64,000 bases of DNA, from NCBI GenBank assembly GCA_963678675.1, contig OY783199.1, forward strand, positions 22,255,546-22,319,545. The letters are read 5' to 3'. This DNA comes from Xiphydria camelus. Its lineage: Eukaryota > Arthropoda > Insecta > Hymenoptera > Xiphydriidae. The notes under the pieces are model-generated. The model was not told the DNA's origin, made no database searches, and saw only the letters and a program-made list of their open reading frames with translations. Position 1 is the stretch's first letter, and each line of letters opens with the position of its first letter. This document shows, piece after piece, positions 48,301-58,478 of the stretch. Position numbers and translations under genes: made by a program.

Positions 48301-48995
48301 TTACTCACCCCATAAAAAACGATGCCGCTGGCAATAGCCACGCAGATATTGTAGACGATCATGACGGAATGCAGGGAGTATGGTTTACGGTCTTTCATGT
48401 AAGCCGGACCGAGGTGAAGAATAAATTCGAGGTAGCCGACCAGTATGAGCACCATCAGAAATGGATTAGCCATGAGCGGCCACTCAGCTGTCCTGGGATC
48501 TGCAGTTAAATCACTTCGTTGAAATACATAAATCGATTATAAAGCGTCAATCGTAAAACCGACTTATTGCAGAGAGTATAGATTTTTGTACGACGAAACG
48601 TAAATATGTTCGAATTTGTTAAATTATCAGAAAAAAATTATTCCCTACAGAAGTTTAAATTGATTTATCTGCTGAAAAGTGGTAGTATTTTCACTGGTAA
48701 TATTTTCATTTCCACTGTGAGAAAGGCTTTCGCTGAAAAAGAAATTCCATCGAAATCGCGTATGTGAGAGGAATACACTAGAAATAAAAACTATCATTCT
48801 GAGGGAATAAATATATTAACACTCTGCGGGACATGTTTATAATACCGATATACGAATTCTCAGCGGTAAATCGATTTTTCAATCCACGTGTAATAAGGCG
48901 ATCATCGTGATTTTTTTTTCCCTACAAAAAAAGTACTTATCTCACTCACCCGATATTTCGTCGTTGAGATAGTGATACGCTTGCGCGAGATCCAT
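39211..48995 (-). CDS. ELOVL fatty-acid elongase, six coding exons
   Basis: ER-membrane condensing enzyme (3-ketoacyl-CoA synthase) that joins malonyl-CoA to long acyl-CoA in very-long-chain fatty-acid synthesis; in insects such enzymes feed hydrocarbon and lipid production. Exons: 48995-48950, 48499-48309, 48176-48096, 41592-41430, 40444-40305, 39375-39211. All introns are GT-AG and phases join without a break to give 261 residues, normal for the family. Residues 16-24 give DPRTAEWPL, then GPAYMKDRKP, CEPVD near 92-96, KIAELGDT at 118-125, the histidine box HIYHH at 141-145, NALVHVVMYMYY at 171-182 and a TxxQxxQ motif across the last intron. Hydrophobic stretches fit about seven membrane spans. 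The C-terminus KKSE is a dilysine ER-retrieval signal. The ELOVL subgroup is not resolved. Introns 3 and 4 carry transposons. Confidence 0.95.
40305..40444 (-). CDS. ELOVL coding exon 5
   Basis: Acceptor GATTCCAG, donor GTACGT. Encodes GMWTFIMMPNALVHVVMYMY, a YLLAALGP segment and TIIQM. It completes the split glycine codon from exon 4. Confidence 0.96.
40536..41110. mobile_element. TTAA-flanked palindromic element in ELOVL intron 4
   Basis: TTAA borders both ends (40536-40539 and 41107-41110), with GAGGCCGACACACCCCGTC and its inverse just inside. The entire 567-bp interior is a palindrome that contains a second inner palindrome, so a block with AACATAAATCTAG and GGTGGCGAAAAT occurs four times. 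TTAA duplication points to piggyBac-type mobilisation. Confidence 0.85.
41235..41393 (-). repeat. Dispersed repeat family R1, copy 3
   Basis: Inverted relative to 10455-10618 and 25831-25986. It lies just downstream of exon 4 inside intron 4. Confidence 0.75.
41430..41592 (-). CDS. ELOVL coding exon 4
   Basis: Acceptor CACTATAG, donor GTCAGG. Encodes the KxxELxDT motif, FILRKKFQQATFLH and the catalytic histidine box HIYHH. Confidence 0.97.
42267..42303. repeat. (CATT)n microsatellite
   Basis: Imperfect CATT tetramers, again near 42320, within ELOVL intron 3. Confidence 0.8.
42691..43997. mobile_element. MITE nested in the left arm of the 3.9-kb element
   Basis: Inserted between GAAACTA and TAGTCCAGG; the uninterrupted sequence is preserved in the right arm near 45955-45985. 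The ends GGTACTTTCGCTATTTCAAT and inverse match over about 45 bp. The duplication is TA or CTAG; the data do not separate them. Confidence 0.8.
42776..43895. mobile_element. Third-level element with internal tandem duplication
   Basis: CCCGTTCACACGATACGG and the inverse CCGTATCGTGTGATTGGG bound a unit inside the nested MITE. Its left part is duplicated in tandem: 42780-43096 repeats at 43097-43397 with a period of about 316 bp. CGACGATATATCGTCG near 43427 is a perfect palindrome, with a near repeat about 40 bp on. Confidence 0.7.
44642..45502 (+). CDS. Cysteine-rich transposon-associated protein, 5'-truncated
   Basis: A 286-residue open frame lying between the inverted ends of the 3.9-kb element. 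It has HAFSGCDTTSAF at 44-55, LYGG at 101-104, GWKQTSNGLLPI, then a cysteine-dense region at 192-224 with CKCxxxCxxxCxCR and CxxxCxxC spacings like CXC domains, and an acidic, low-complexity C-terminus. From memory the HAFSGCDTTSAF pattern marks a large multi-copy family in insects and cnidarians whose members are normally longer at the N-terminus, so the ATG used here is probably not original. The frame is otherwise intact. Role unknown; a mobile-element protein is the likeliest reading. Confidence 0.7.
   Translation: MTSLTSANSNVYFMKPGKGKTPQVLHSSNSFKYPSLQPYLLFLHAFSGCDTTSAFFRQGKTKFVKTLEKYGELKIILSPFLQSGAHPYHLDLAAQKFIIALYGGHELGMYLEEFRFHCFKKATVKNSMNLASLPPTRKAAQQHSFRVYHQVQTWLGEQLSPTCWGWKQTSNGLLPITTMQPPAPEALLKIICCKCTKGCSGYCSCRKVGLYCSSICRHCQGRTCSNISTEIDIEDVDECVDIDMENFLSVQLDEESDAEEATETEIPEEDADFNDSPVRKKKSDSK
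46708..46986. mobile_element. TTAA-flanked fold-back MITE
   Basis: TAGTGTACAATTTGAGATTA and the inverse of TAGCGTATAATTTGGGGTTA form the ends, bordered by TTAA (46704-46707 and 46987-46990). The arms continue almost to the centre with about 80-85% match by eye. Confidence 0.8.
46991..47862. mobile_element. Second TTAA-flanked element, abutting the first
   Basis: GGGGGTAGTCTCCTGAA and the inverse TTTCAGGAGATTACCCC are bordered by TTAA (46987-46990 and 47863-47866). The left TTAA is shared with the neighbouring MITE. An inner fold-back at 47061-47190 (ATGAGGAGCACAGTTCCAAA) has near-perfect arms. No transposase. Confidence 0.8.
48096..48176 (-). CDS. ELOVL coding exon 3
   Basis: An 81-bp exon too short to stand out as an open frame. 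The acceptor is TTTTCAG and the donor GTGAGT. It encodes LLTSGFLTSLSWGCEPVDLS and a further seven residues, matching the CxPVDxSxxP region expected here, and is in phase on both sides. Confidence 0.93.
48309..48499 (-). CDS. ELOVL coding exon 2
   Basis: Acceptor CTGCAG, donor GTGAGT. Encodes DPRTAEWPL, two hydrophobic segments and the GPAYMKDRKPY motif typical of the family. Ends in phase 0. Confidence 0.95.
48950..48995 (-). CDS. ELOVL coding exon 1
   Basis: Begins MDLAQAYHYLNDEIS and ends one base into the next codon before GTGAGT. TTTCTACCCGGCAG lies directly before the ATG context, so an upstream non-coding exon spliced here is likely; its position is not found. Confidence 0.9.
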
Positions 48996-51900
48996 TTCCT
49001 GCCGGGTAGAAAGACGAGCGATTTATCGGACGCGATGGAGCAGAAGACCAAGAATCGACTGATTGTCGAGAAATGACAAAACGTAACGCCAACATCGAGC
49101 GGAGCGTTCAGTGTGCAGACTCATGCGTCATATGGTACCCGGAGCGTGAGATTACGGTCCAGCGGTGAATAAACTTGAATTGATGCTCGATTCATCGGCA
49201 GAAGAATAAACAAATTTGTAAACGTGACTACTTCTACGTGGCATCAACGCGACACTGTGCATTATCGCGCCCAATTAGAAGAGACAGGAAGAAATGAGAT
49301 AATGATGCGTGCAGGATTATTTCGACGCTTTATTTCTCTCGTGCTTCCTTTTTATCTACCAATTAATGAAGATAACGTCACATTTCTCACACGTAGCTGC
49401 ATTTTGTCGCAAATGGTTAGACCGATAATGAATTTTAATGACGATTCAATTTTTATTGCATCTTTCGATAAACGACCAACGTGATTAAATGATAAATACC
49501 ATCAAGATTAGAAAACGCGTCCAGAATTAGAAAAAATAGAATTTCCAGGCTTTGGTTTAAATACAACTCGTGATGCAGTATATTGTTATAATCCAAGGTC
49601 ATGTACATTTTCTTCAGAAATTTTCTCTGTGGATACATATATGATCATCTTTCATTCAAAACTTCCTTAATTCAATCCATTAATTTACGACTACATTTTT
49701 CGAGTATATTTTTAACAAGATTAAAAAAGTAAACATTCAACTGTCCGTACAAAGCCAGGATCCCCAATTAACCCCAGATCGCGCTATCTTCAATTATTAT
49801 CTTCGCAAAATTTATCCACTAAAAAAGGAAGAACGAACGCAAGATACGAAAAAAGCGAAGTTAGCGCTGCACGACGTTTTACTTACCGCGCGATCAGTGG
49901 ATAACAGCGTATCAACACGCGGTGCAGCAGATGTGCGACTAATGAAAACTAAATTTATTAGCGTCGTCATTCCCTTTACCTCTTTTGATGAACATTTAAA
50001 CTCCTTGAGTAGAGCCAGGGTCTGCTGCCTCGGACAGATAACACTGAATTGACTGCCTAAATCGTGGGGTCACTCGCGGTGTTATCGGTGGTAGGTCGAT
50101 AGAGCTGGCGTCAAGAGAGGAGATCTCTACTTCGTGTTCCCTCTCTCCGATTTCGTGGTGCCTTACGCGGAAACGGTACTTTTAAACCACGCACACTCTT
50201 TCCGTGAAAATAAAATACTCGTCTGTCGCGGAGGTTCGCGCCAATAAGTCTCGTTTATGGCTAACGGTGGAAGATTAGCCTTCCGCGCTTCGTGTTACGG
50301 CTCGCGAGATGGATGGCACCATCGGCTAACTACTCTCTTTCGAAACAGTAGTCTGCCGTTCAAGTTACGTTCACCTGCAGGGCAAGCACCCCCGACAGAG
50401 GCTTACTAACAGGGCCGTGGTAATGTACGCTCGTGCCATAGGCAGTCGGGTTGTCTTTAGAGGGAAAAGTTGAAGAGGGTGCCTTACTCTATTGGTCGAA
50501 ACACTAGTTTTCATAGGAATAAAATTAAGATGCGTAATATTTATTTCTTCTGATGTACGACGATCGACTCTTTTTACATTCAGCGTTTGAATGTAAATAG
50601 CAATGATGGAAAATATAGTATTCCCAACCCTATACGATTCGTAGATACCCTTGAATGAAAAATGCAACCCCTATACAAATTTGCGCGTACTTTTCAATGG
50701 TTCTTTCGAATGTACCTACTTCAGTGCTCGCTAAATTAAGTCACCCTTTTCTCAGGGGATGATTGCACCGTTGAGCCGACATGGTGGTTAGATATAGTGA
50801 AACGCTGGCACTCGTAGGGTGGTATGAATATACGGCTTCCTCGTACGCTGTCATTTGAATTAGGATTAGGCGAGAACGCTTCACATATACATATGTACGC
50901 ATATACATCTTAATAGCATGTATAATAAATAGGCGTCATGTACACGGCTATGGTGCCGCGCTGGTTGCTATTTCAGTATATTCATTCACGCGTGCTAATA
51001 TCTGGGTGATGAGAAATATTCAAAATGAGTTTCTTACTTGTACGAAACTCATCAATTTTTCAAACTCATATATTCACAGGAAATTGAAGACCTACAATTT
51101 GAAATAGATTATTTCTGGTGCCTAACATTTTCCTTTAAATCTAACTTCTTGTTTGTATTTAATATCCTACCGTAAAATTCCCTGTAATATTACTATATTT
51201 GATGTTATTATTATAGTATATATATTTATTCAATCATTAAATAAGATTAAAAACAGAATAAAACAAGTGAGGTACACAAGTGCGGGTAATATGGCTAATT
51301 TGTTTCTATTATGATTGACGATGGTAATGGGGGGCCAACTTCAGTTCACCATATTACCTGCATTTACCTTAACGTGAATGTGGTACATTAAGGTTAAGAA
51401 CGACTTGTTTGATGTTTAACTGATTAACCAATTGAAATAGTTATTATTTTACTATGTATTTAAATAATAATACGTGTCGTTACAATAAATTATTACACAG
51501 CCAGTAGGGGGAGTTCGCCTAGTGACGGACAATTAAGGTTATTATTCGATAAATAATGAGGTAATTGCATGGTTAAGAAAGGTAGAAAGAAGGAGAAGAG
51601 AGAAAAGCGAGGGGAAAGAGAGAGAGAGGAAGGAGAGTGAGTAAAAGTGTGTGCGTGTGTGTGGTTAAGTTAAAATTGTTAATCGAGGTGCATTTCATGG
51701 CCGAGAAGGCTGAAATTAATAAGTTACTACTACTACTATTATTAAGACTATAAAGTAGACGAATATAAGGGGTTGTTACTAATCCTCACAATTTAGGAGT
51801 TGGACACAAACCAAAGATGTAGCCGCTATGCCATGGGTCTACGTACCTCACTATCCTCACCTTCGTTTTCTTCATTCGCATAAGGGAAGAGTGGCTATGC

Positions 51901-52305
51901 CCTTCACCGTGCTTTTACATCTGCTTTCAAGCGATTAGAATTTAACCATAAGGCCTTCTCAGGTTGTTAATCAATAGCGTGTAGCCTAGAGTCTACTGAC
52001 ATCCGGAATAACATTTCAAATAATTAAAGTTTAAGGTATAAAGGAGGTTTTTTATGAGCGCGTCCTCTGCGCGTCATCATCGTGTGCAAATGTCACAACT
52101 TGCCGACTGCCTTGCGTTTGCTGAGCGTCCTAATCAAGTTCAACGCGCGTCGTCAGCTAGTTCAAAGAACGTCGTGTGTAAAGGCCCTAAAGCGAGGGCA
52201 AGCAGTGAGCGAAAGCAAGACTGGGCTTCTTTTTATCTAAATTACTTGTTACTAGCATTCGACTTATTTATTACTAATATCTTCATTCTCGTCTATATAT
52301 TCGTC
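48996..52305. other. Upstream of ELOVL; no further gene seen
   Basis: Expected to contain the elongase promoter and perhaps a 5' non-coding exon, but nothing can be pinned down. A small inverted repeat with GCGGGTAATATGG lies at 51272-51375. The frame at 52054-52311 has no recognisable feature. Confidence 0.3.
51272..51375. repeat. Small inverted repeat, possible MITE
   Basis: GCGGGTAATATGG near 51282 pairs with CCATATTACCTGC near 51349, and outer GTACA/ATTAAGG-type matches are weak. Confidence 0.35.
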
Positions 52306-52483
52306 TTATAACGTGGTTCGTTCGGATGAAGAGATTAACATTTTCTCGAGAAGACTTAACATTTTCGTTTTGTAAGACTCTACTATCTCGAGATTGTCAT
52401 CTTCGGTGATTCCCTTCTTTTTAACCAAGTAATCTACTGTTGACCACACGGCATCACGGAATGATAAAAGTATTCTGGCGGGT
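52306..52483 (-). CDS. Possible terminal exon of an unknown gene
   Basis: On the minus strand a strong 3' splice site (CTCTTTTATTTCAG) at 52484-52486 is followed by 58 codons to TAA at 52306. The peptide has LLSFRDAVWSTVDYLVKKKG, then GITEDDNLEIVESYKTKMLS and a helical, charged tail that does not look like chance composition. The long frame continues upstream through AT-rich, TTTCCATGA-repeat DNA that looks intronic. A second coding-like stretch (RFNAREQDQWQKTVRI) lies near 52715-52762 in the same frame. I do not recognise the protein and no complete gene can be built. Confidence 0.3.
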
Positions 52484-52499
52484 CTGAAATAAAAGAGAT

Positions 52500-52960
52500 A
52501 TTTTCCATGATCGAATCCACGTTCGAATACAGAAGGAATTGAAAAACTTACTCTCTTCCGAGATAATAAATTTCCATGATATTTCCATGAACTCCAGGAG
52601 AGAATTTTGTATTTTTCCATGATCATACCTATGACTTTTAAAGTCTTTATACAGAATTTTCTGCTCAAATAAAAATGAATTTTCGTTTCAATAATACCAG
52701 AAGTAATTCTCACTGTCTTCTGCCATTGATCTTGTTCGCGGGCATTAAAGCGAAGTTCACCGATCGTACTTCTAACTTATCCGGGGTCCCGAGATTATCT
52801 TAAATCCTTAATAGGATTAAATCAATAATTTGTTCCACAGTTTCACGATATTTTCATATTTAAAAACAATCTATGATATTCCCATGATATTTCATATGTA
52901 AACAAAATTCTATGATTTTTCCATAACTTCCATGCTTTCCATGATCGCTGGATACCTTGT
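52500..52960. repeat. Scattered TTTCCATGA motifs
   Basis: TTTCCATGA and close variants (ATTTCCATGA, TTCCCATGA) recur about ten times in both spacing and sense across 460 bp. This could be decayed terminal sequence of a transposon. Confidence 0.35.
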
Positions 52961-53396
52961 CATTACTCAGAAAAAAAATTCACAGATCTCGCAATCCTTG
53001 CAACTATCGGGGACATTGAAAATGATACAAAAAATATATAAATGATATTGTTATTAACTATGTATTACAACGCAAAAAAGATATATTATCATAGAATAGC
53101 ATATTGTATATTTACCGCGATATTACAAAGCAATTTTTTTTGTTTTACGAATTCAATGAACAGGAAATATATAAACTATTACAATACGTATATACATTGG
53201 GGTTGCACGTCAGATTATGTTAGTTTATCATGTTTTAAGAATCGTCACCAAAGATTTAGCACGATAAAAAATTTTCTAGAGGTCGCTCACGAATTTTGAA
53301 AATTCAAAAACAGTGAAAAATCGAATTTTTTTTCATTACATTTTTTCTTTCTACTTCGAATACAACATACATCTCTAATACTAATCGAATATAAAA

Positions 53397-53550
53397 TTAC
53401 ACTGTTTCGTAACCCTCATTTTCTATATAATCCTCGAACTCACTATCCTCGTCGCTATCGTAAATCATGTCATCATTTTCAGCTCCGAATTATCCTCCTT
53501 CTCCTCCGGAATTCAAAGAAGCTTTAGTCGTTTTTCTGATTTCACACTAG
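53397..53550 (-). pseudogene. Acidic C-terminal fragment, one stop
   Basis: Minus-strand translation gives CEIRKTTKASLNSGGEGG, an in-frame TAA, then AENDDMIYDSDEDSEFEDYI and ENEGYETV before a stop. The run of acidic residues ending in a clean stop suggests the tail of a decayed gene. No family can be named and a chance frame is not excluded. Confidence 0.25.
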
Positions 53551-53609
53551 AAACTCGAGAAGTAGGTACCCTTATTGGTAATAAAAATCTCTCTATTAAG
53601 TATATAAAA

Positions 53610-53885
53610 TAGTTTTTCCTCACTCATGCCCATTTCGAGGCCTTTCCCAGCCTATTTTTAGACCGTAAGATGGCGTTTTTCCCCATGACACCGACCGGGA
53701 GTCCACAGGCTGTCAAAAGATTGTTTAGTCCGAAGTGGGTCCTTTTTCCAAACTGATAAACGCAACGTGAAATGAGCCGTGTATACTCCTGTTTGTTTTG
53801 TTTTGAGAAATGGGCATTCGTGAGGAAAAATAGTATACCTCATTCGACTGAAATCCTCGGATTTTTAAGACTGTGTTTAATTAGG
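53610..53885 (-). repeat. Dispersed repeat family R2, copy 2
   Basis: Inverted copy of 38010-38280. At its outer end AAATCCTCGGATTT, AGACTGTGTTTAATTAGG is mirrored at 55388-55440, showing that a palindromic end of this repeat was split by the element between. Confidence 0.85.
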
Positions 53886-53894
53886 TCGTAGCAC

Positions 53895-55347
53895 GAGGGG
53901 TTATTCACAATCGTAATCATGGTGTCACTCAATTTTATAATCAAAGTGTAATCAGACTGTAATCAATGAAGTCAGTGTAATCACTGATTACGAGTAATTA
54001 TATTTTCTGTCGTCATTTTTTGGTAATCAAAATGTAATCATTTATAGTCATTTGTAATCACTGTAATCATCAAAAACCGCCACACGATCCTCCTTTCGCG
54101 TCCTTGACGTAACACTGTCTCGTATTCGCCCAAATGCTCCTCGTATATGGGCCGCAGAACGGTGTGAGGGAGAAATTCGACACTTCTTGGATCCTTTCAA
54201 TGATATACCTATTATTGTGATCTGACATGGGGGAGGACCTTACTTCGAAAAGTTCAATATGGCCGAAATCAGTATACTGCCAACATAGAGTGTATGGGAG
54301 TGTAGTTATTATTTAATTATTATTTATTGTTTCGGCACGCGCAGGGCTTCGCGAACCCTTCCCAACTTTCACCAGACTCGCGGGAGGACATGTGGGCACC
54401 CTTTTATTTGCCCTCCGCTATCGTCCATGGTTGACCTCCCATAAATTCAGCCTTCGAGACGTGCATACGCCTGTCCCTTGACCGCATCACGGGACGTCGA
54501 CGTATCTGCGCGTCTCCCCGGAGTTTTTCTCACGTTTTTACTCTTCTACTTTCTCGAAACTTTCTTCTCGCATCGTGAATTGGAAAAAAAACCCGCCCTT
54601 GTACCGAAGCCTACCCCCTCCTTTCGAGCCGCTTGCGAGCTTAATATTAGTATTAATAATAATGGCTTGTGTACATTCATCCAATGCCAGTCACTCGCTA
54701 AACCCACTAACCGGTATACTGGGAAGTTTTACTTTTCGCCACCAGACGGCGTATCGAGACATGTCAGATCCCAATATCCGGGAAAGTTCCTCATTGCCAC
54801 AGGGTCCCGTGGGCCGGGACAGGAACCGACAACTGTTGTTTCCTCGGGATTTACAACACTTAACCCTGCCTTTCGCATCTCCCTGGAAATTTCTTCGCGT
54901 TGCGTGTTGGCACTCCCACCCCTGGTTGCAAGACAAAGCTAAAAAAGTCGCACAACAAGCTCCTGGTCGAAGAGCGACCAGTACCTACGTTCAAAAACCT
55001 CCGAGTGACCAGAACAGCTCGTAAATAAAGTTAATGCATTGCTTGTTTTCGCTTACAAATTGGTGTAATTTTATTCATTGTTGATTTGTCCATTAAAAAA
55101 ACAATTAATTGATAAGAAAGTCAGAGTGAGGACATGATTTCAACGATTACTAACATATTGTAATCACTTATTACAATTTTACTGTAATCATTGAAATCAT
55201 TTAGTATTCATGAAGTCACCTTCGAAGGTAATGGTAATCAATGTAATCATTGACTACCAAAATCAATGTAATCACCGTGGTAATCGCTTGTGATCGATTA
55301 CATTTTGTAATCAGGGTGTCACCCAAATGGAATGTGAATAATCCCTC
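53895..55347. mobile_element. Mutator-like element with 10-bp target duplication
   Basis: The ends GAGGGGTTATTCACA and the inverse of GAGGGATTATTCACA match 14 of 15. GTCGTAGCAC is duplicated exactly at 53885-53894 and 55348-55357. TGATTAC/GTAATCA heptamers are clustered in both subterminal regions (53910-54070 and 55130-55320), a usual arrangement of transposase-binding sites. The 1453-bp body has a GC-richer centre (54330-55030) with two overlapping plus frames of about 150 codons but no recognised transposase. A 10-bp duplication fits Mutator-like elements; the superfamily is inferred from that. Confidence 0.75.
54478..55024 (+). other. Unidentified GC-richer cargo with overlapping frames
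   Basis: Two long plus-strand frames (54478-54942 and 54575-55024) overlap in different phases, so at most one is real. Neither shows a domain I recognise. The composition differs from the AT-rich ends of the surrounding element, which would fit captured foreign sequence. Confidence 0.3.
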
Positions 55348-55661
55348 GTCGTAGCACGAGGCATGGTTTGGGTCATCCCCAAACCACGCCTCGTGTTATG
55401 ACCTAATTAAACACAGTCTGAAAAAACCTCGGATTTCCGCCTTATGACATAAGATACTATTTCGATATCCGCTGCCTCATTCATTGATATACCAAACATC
55501 CGACCAAACAGATTACGTTGCGTACGAACCTCGCGTACTTTACTATTAATTGTTACTTTTTGTTCGTTATTAAAGCTCGCAAAATTAAAAATTATATTTT
55601 GTTTGATTGGTGCTTCGAATCTGCTAACATCTTGCGAACATTCGGATATAAATAAGTCTTA

Positions 55662-56336
55662 GCGCGGTCTCTCACGGGTCGGTATGCTTCGAGCAAAAAC
55701 CACGCTCGGTATGTGTGCAGCATACCGACTGGTTGTTGCTCTATACATTTTGTATCAATGCTCGCACACGGGTCGGTGTGGCATCGGCGCGAAGCGGTTT
55801 GTACTCGGTATGTTGCGTGCAACATCACCAATCAGTCGCGTCTCGACATTTGCAGGCTGTAAGAATCTAGACAGTCGGGCTTTCCCGGTCGAACCTCCCG
55901 TGGTATCAAGGACGGTCTACACTCCCTCACATGTTTGTATTTTGTCTGCTTATCAATGGCTTAACGAGTCTGACTAGTTTCAGAAAAGAATTTTTTAACA
56001 TTCTATACATTGCCTTAAACTTATCATTTTCACTCAATTCTCTTGCTGCTATAAATAGTCTGCTACCATAGTTGCGTTCAATGTATGGATGGACCAAAAA
56101 TCTCTTTTTTCTTCAATTTCTTAAATAATTATAAATTACAATAATATCTTCATCGCTCAAATCACTAGACATAGTCGTGTTTCCTACTACTTTCCGCCGC
56201 AGAAATGAAATGCACCGGCGTTGCACCGCCAGCATACCGAGGCTGTAAGCGAGGCTGGCTAGTAAAGAATCGGTACGACATTTATATACCGTATACTTAC
56301 TGCGCCGAAAACACACCGACCCGTGAGAGACCGCGC
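55662..56336. mobile_element. PIF/Harbinger deletion derivative
   Basis: GCGCGGTCTCTCACGGGTCG and its inverse (CGACCCGTGAGAGACCGCGC) form perfect ends, flanked by TTA at 55659-55661 and 56337-56339. It keeps a piece of transposase coding sequence. Confidence 0.85.
55927..56172 (-). pseudogene. N-terminal Harbinger transposase fragment
   Basis: From ATG at 56172 the minus strand reads MSSDLSDEDIIVIYNYLRN, an in-frame stop, then KKRFLVHPYIERNYGSRLFI, AARELSENDKFKAMYRMLKN and KLVRLVKPLISRQNTN before a stop. The (R/K)FWVHP...F..M...F..L...I....T...R pattern is the N-terminus of HARBI1-like transposases. The catalytic DDE domain is absent, deleted between here and the left end of the element. Confidence 0.75.
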
Positions 56337-56339
56337 TTA

Positions 56340-57105
56340 CATTGCCCGTCCATTTTCTTTTATATTTAAAAGAAAATCTATCACGGGTTCCGATGCACGA
56401 CGACCTGTTTTAATATTAAATAAAAAATTTTCCTTAATTTCCAAGCAATTGAAAGAATTCATATTCTGTTTAAGAGCAGCGATAAATGCAGCTACATTTT
56501 TGGAGTCATCGTAATCGTGTGTTTTTCCAAAACTGATGTTATATCCTGCATTTTTATGTCGCGTGCCTCAATGGAAAGATTTTCAAACGTAATTAAAAAA
56601 ATTTTCGTTCCACAGAGAACATCATACATTATGGTTATACTGGAAGTTCAAACATGTGTGATAGTGATATTCTACGAAAACATTCTTAATATCACTTTAA
56701 TAGACTCTAGTGCTCTCCACCCTGCCTCACTCAACGCTCCTGACCGTGCCCCATTCCACCGCTCATGAGGCGACGCAGTGTCGGATTTCTACTGGAGAGA
56801 AACCAGTCATCGATGGTCCATATCATGATCCCCGTATGCCCTTTTAGTTAGTTCCCTGGAGAGTGTGAAAGAGTTTCTTCCAAGCGCATGCTGATAAAAA
56901 ATATTTTTTGTAGTGAGAACATAGTGCTTTTACTTAATTCCGAACGCCCTACGTAAATGAACACTGACCATTCTTTCGTGTGTATTATGTGTATGTATAT
57001 TATTATATTATGGCAAAAACCGGTCAAAAGAAATAAACTTCTGTAGAGGAGTTGGTAGAGTAGGAGGAAGAGGTTGAGGTGGAAGAGGAGGAGGAGAAGG
57101 AGGAC
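56340..57105. other. Intergenic DNA
   Basis: No gene supported. ATTTTCTTTTATATTT with its inverse forms a small hairpin near 56350. Confidence 0.35.
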
Positions 57106-57410
57106 ATAGATTGTCGTAGAATTTTTTCCGCCATAGTAATAGAAGCCGATGATATGTAATAATCTGCTGAGCTGTTCGGCTGGCTCGCAACGCACCGATC
57201 GACGATCGATAGCATACTAAATCCCGTTGGCGGTCGACATAAATTGCCGTAGTTTTTTCCGTCATGGTAATCATGTTAAGCCGACGATACGTAATAAACT
57301 GTTCGACTGGCTTGCATCGCCGGTCAAACGGGTAGACGAGCCTCTGCTCGAGTGGCTTGCACCGGAACGATCGACGATCGATAGCATACTGCATCCCATT
57401 GGCGGCCGAC
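57106..57410. repeat. Imperfect tandem repeat, about 134-bp unit
   Basis: TGTCGTAGAATTTTTTCCGC at 57112 recurs as TGCCGTAGTTTTTTCCGTC near 57245. GATCGACGATCGATAGCATA occurs near 57198 and again near 57370. The overlapping open frames follow the repeat. Confidence 0.7.
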
Positions 57411-58478
57411 GCGTGGTGGGGGGGATGCCCTGATAGACGATAGGTTGACAGTTGCGTCAGTGGGTGATTAGAGTGGGGGCTTTCCAGTGGCGCACGCACG
57501 AGAGCGCTAGAGTCGGGAGCGACATATCCGTCTTAACCTGGCTCGTCGAAAACCTAGAAATGTCCCCCCACATATACGGGAACATAAACATTTTCAATGT
57601 TAAAACTCTTATCTTAGTGACGAGTCGACTTTAAAGTAGCTATAATGTAAAAGTGCGGAGTAGAATGAGGAATTACCATGTATCCAAGAATACTATTTTA
57701 ACTGAAGAGTAGGACAGTTAAAGGAGAAACTACACTGGTGTCATTGATGAATCTTGCTCGCCTGAGCTCGCTGTGGATCTGTTTGAGATAAGTCAGATAT
57801 GGACTGGACTATACTTTCCTCTTGTAGTTCACACTTTCGAGAGAAATGGCCGTTTTATATCCCTCCCTGTGCGAATATGCGGTTACAAAGATAAGTTTTT
57901 GCCATCGTACTCAATATGTACTCAGACATCATATTATCTTATTATCTATGGGCTTTTGGCTGATATTTATATACTTTTTCGAAGATTACATTTTTATCTA
58001 TAACAAAGTCTTATATTGATGTAGGTCAAACCAGCTCGTCGTGAAACGAATATTTGTTTATCTTCGCATTTAAGTCGATGTAGTCCATGTACCGATTCAA
58101 CATTCGACAGTCGACGAGTTGTTGAGCATTGAGATCCATTATTTCTGCGAATTAATTACCGCTTTCGATTGTTATCCCACTTAACCCTTTGAGGGGCACT
58201 TTTTTCTGTTGCAAGGAATCGTTGGAATTATGGGCATTCTACATGTTCTCCGGATCGCTGATTATAATTTTGAATTAATTTTGAAAAAAAATACGATTCT
58301 GGCAAATTAATAATGTTTCCTTGCAAAACCTAGAGTATCAAGAATTCGGACAAATATATAAGTTATACTTTGACGAGCGAAGAACGTGTAAAAAGAATTT
58401 CAGACCTTTAAAACTGCGCGTTCAAGCATGGTTGATTTCATGGTGGAAAATCGGTATTTCTTCATACAGATAATAATT
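57411..58478. other. Intergenic DNA
   Basis: AT-rich, no recognisable coding sequence, no RNA gene seen. Confidence 0.35.
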
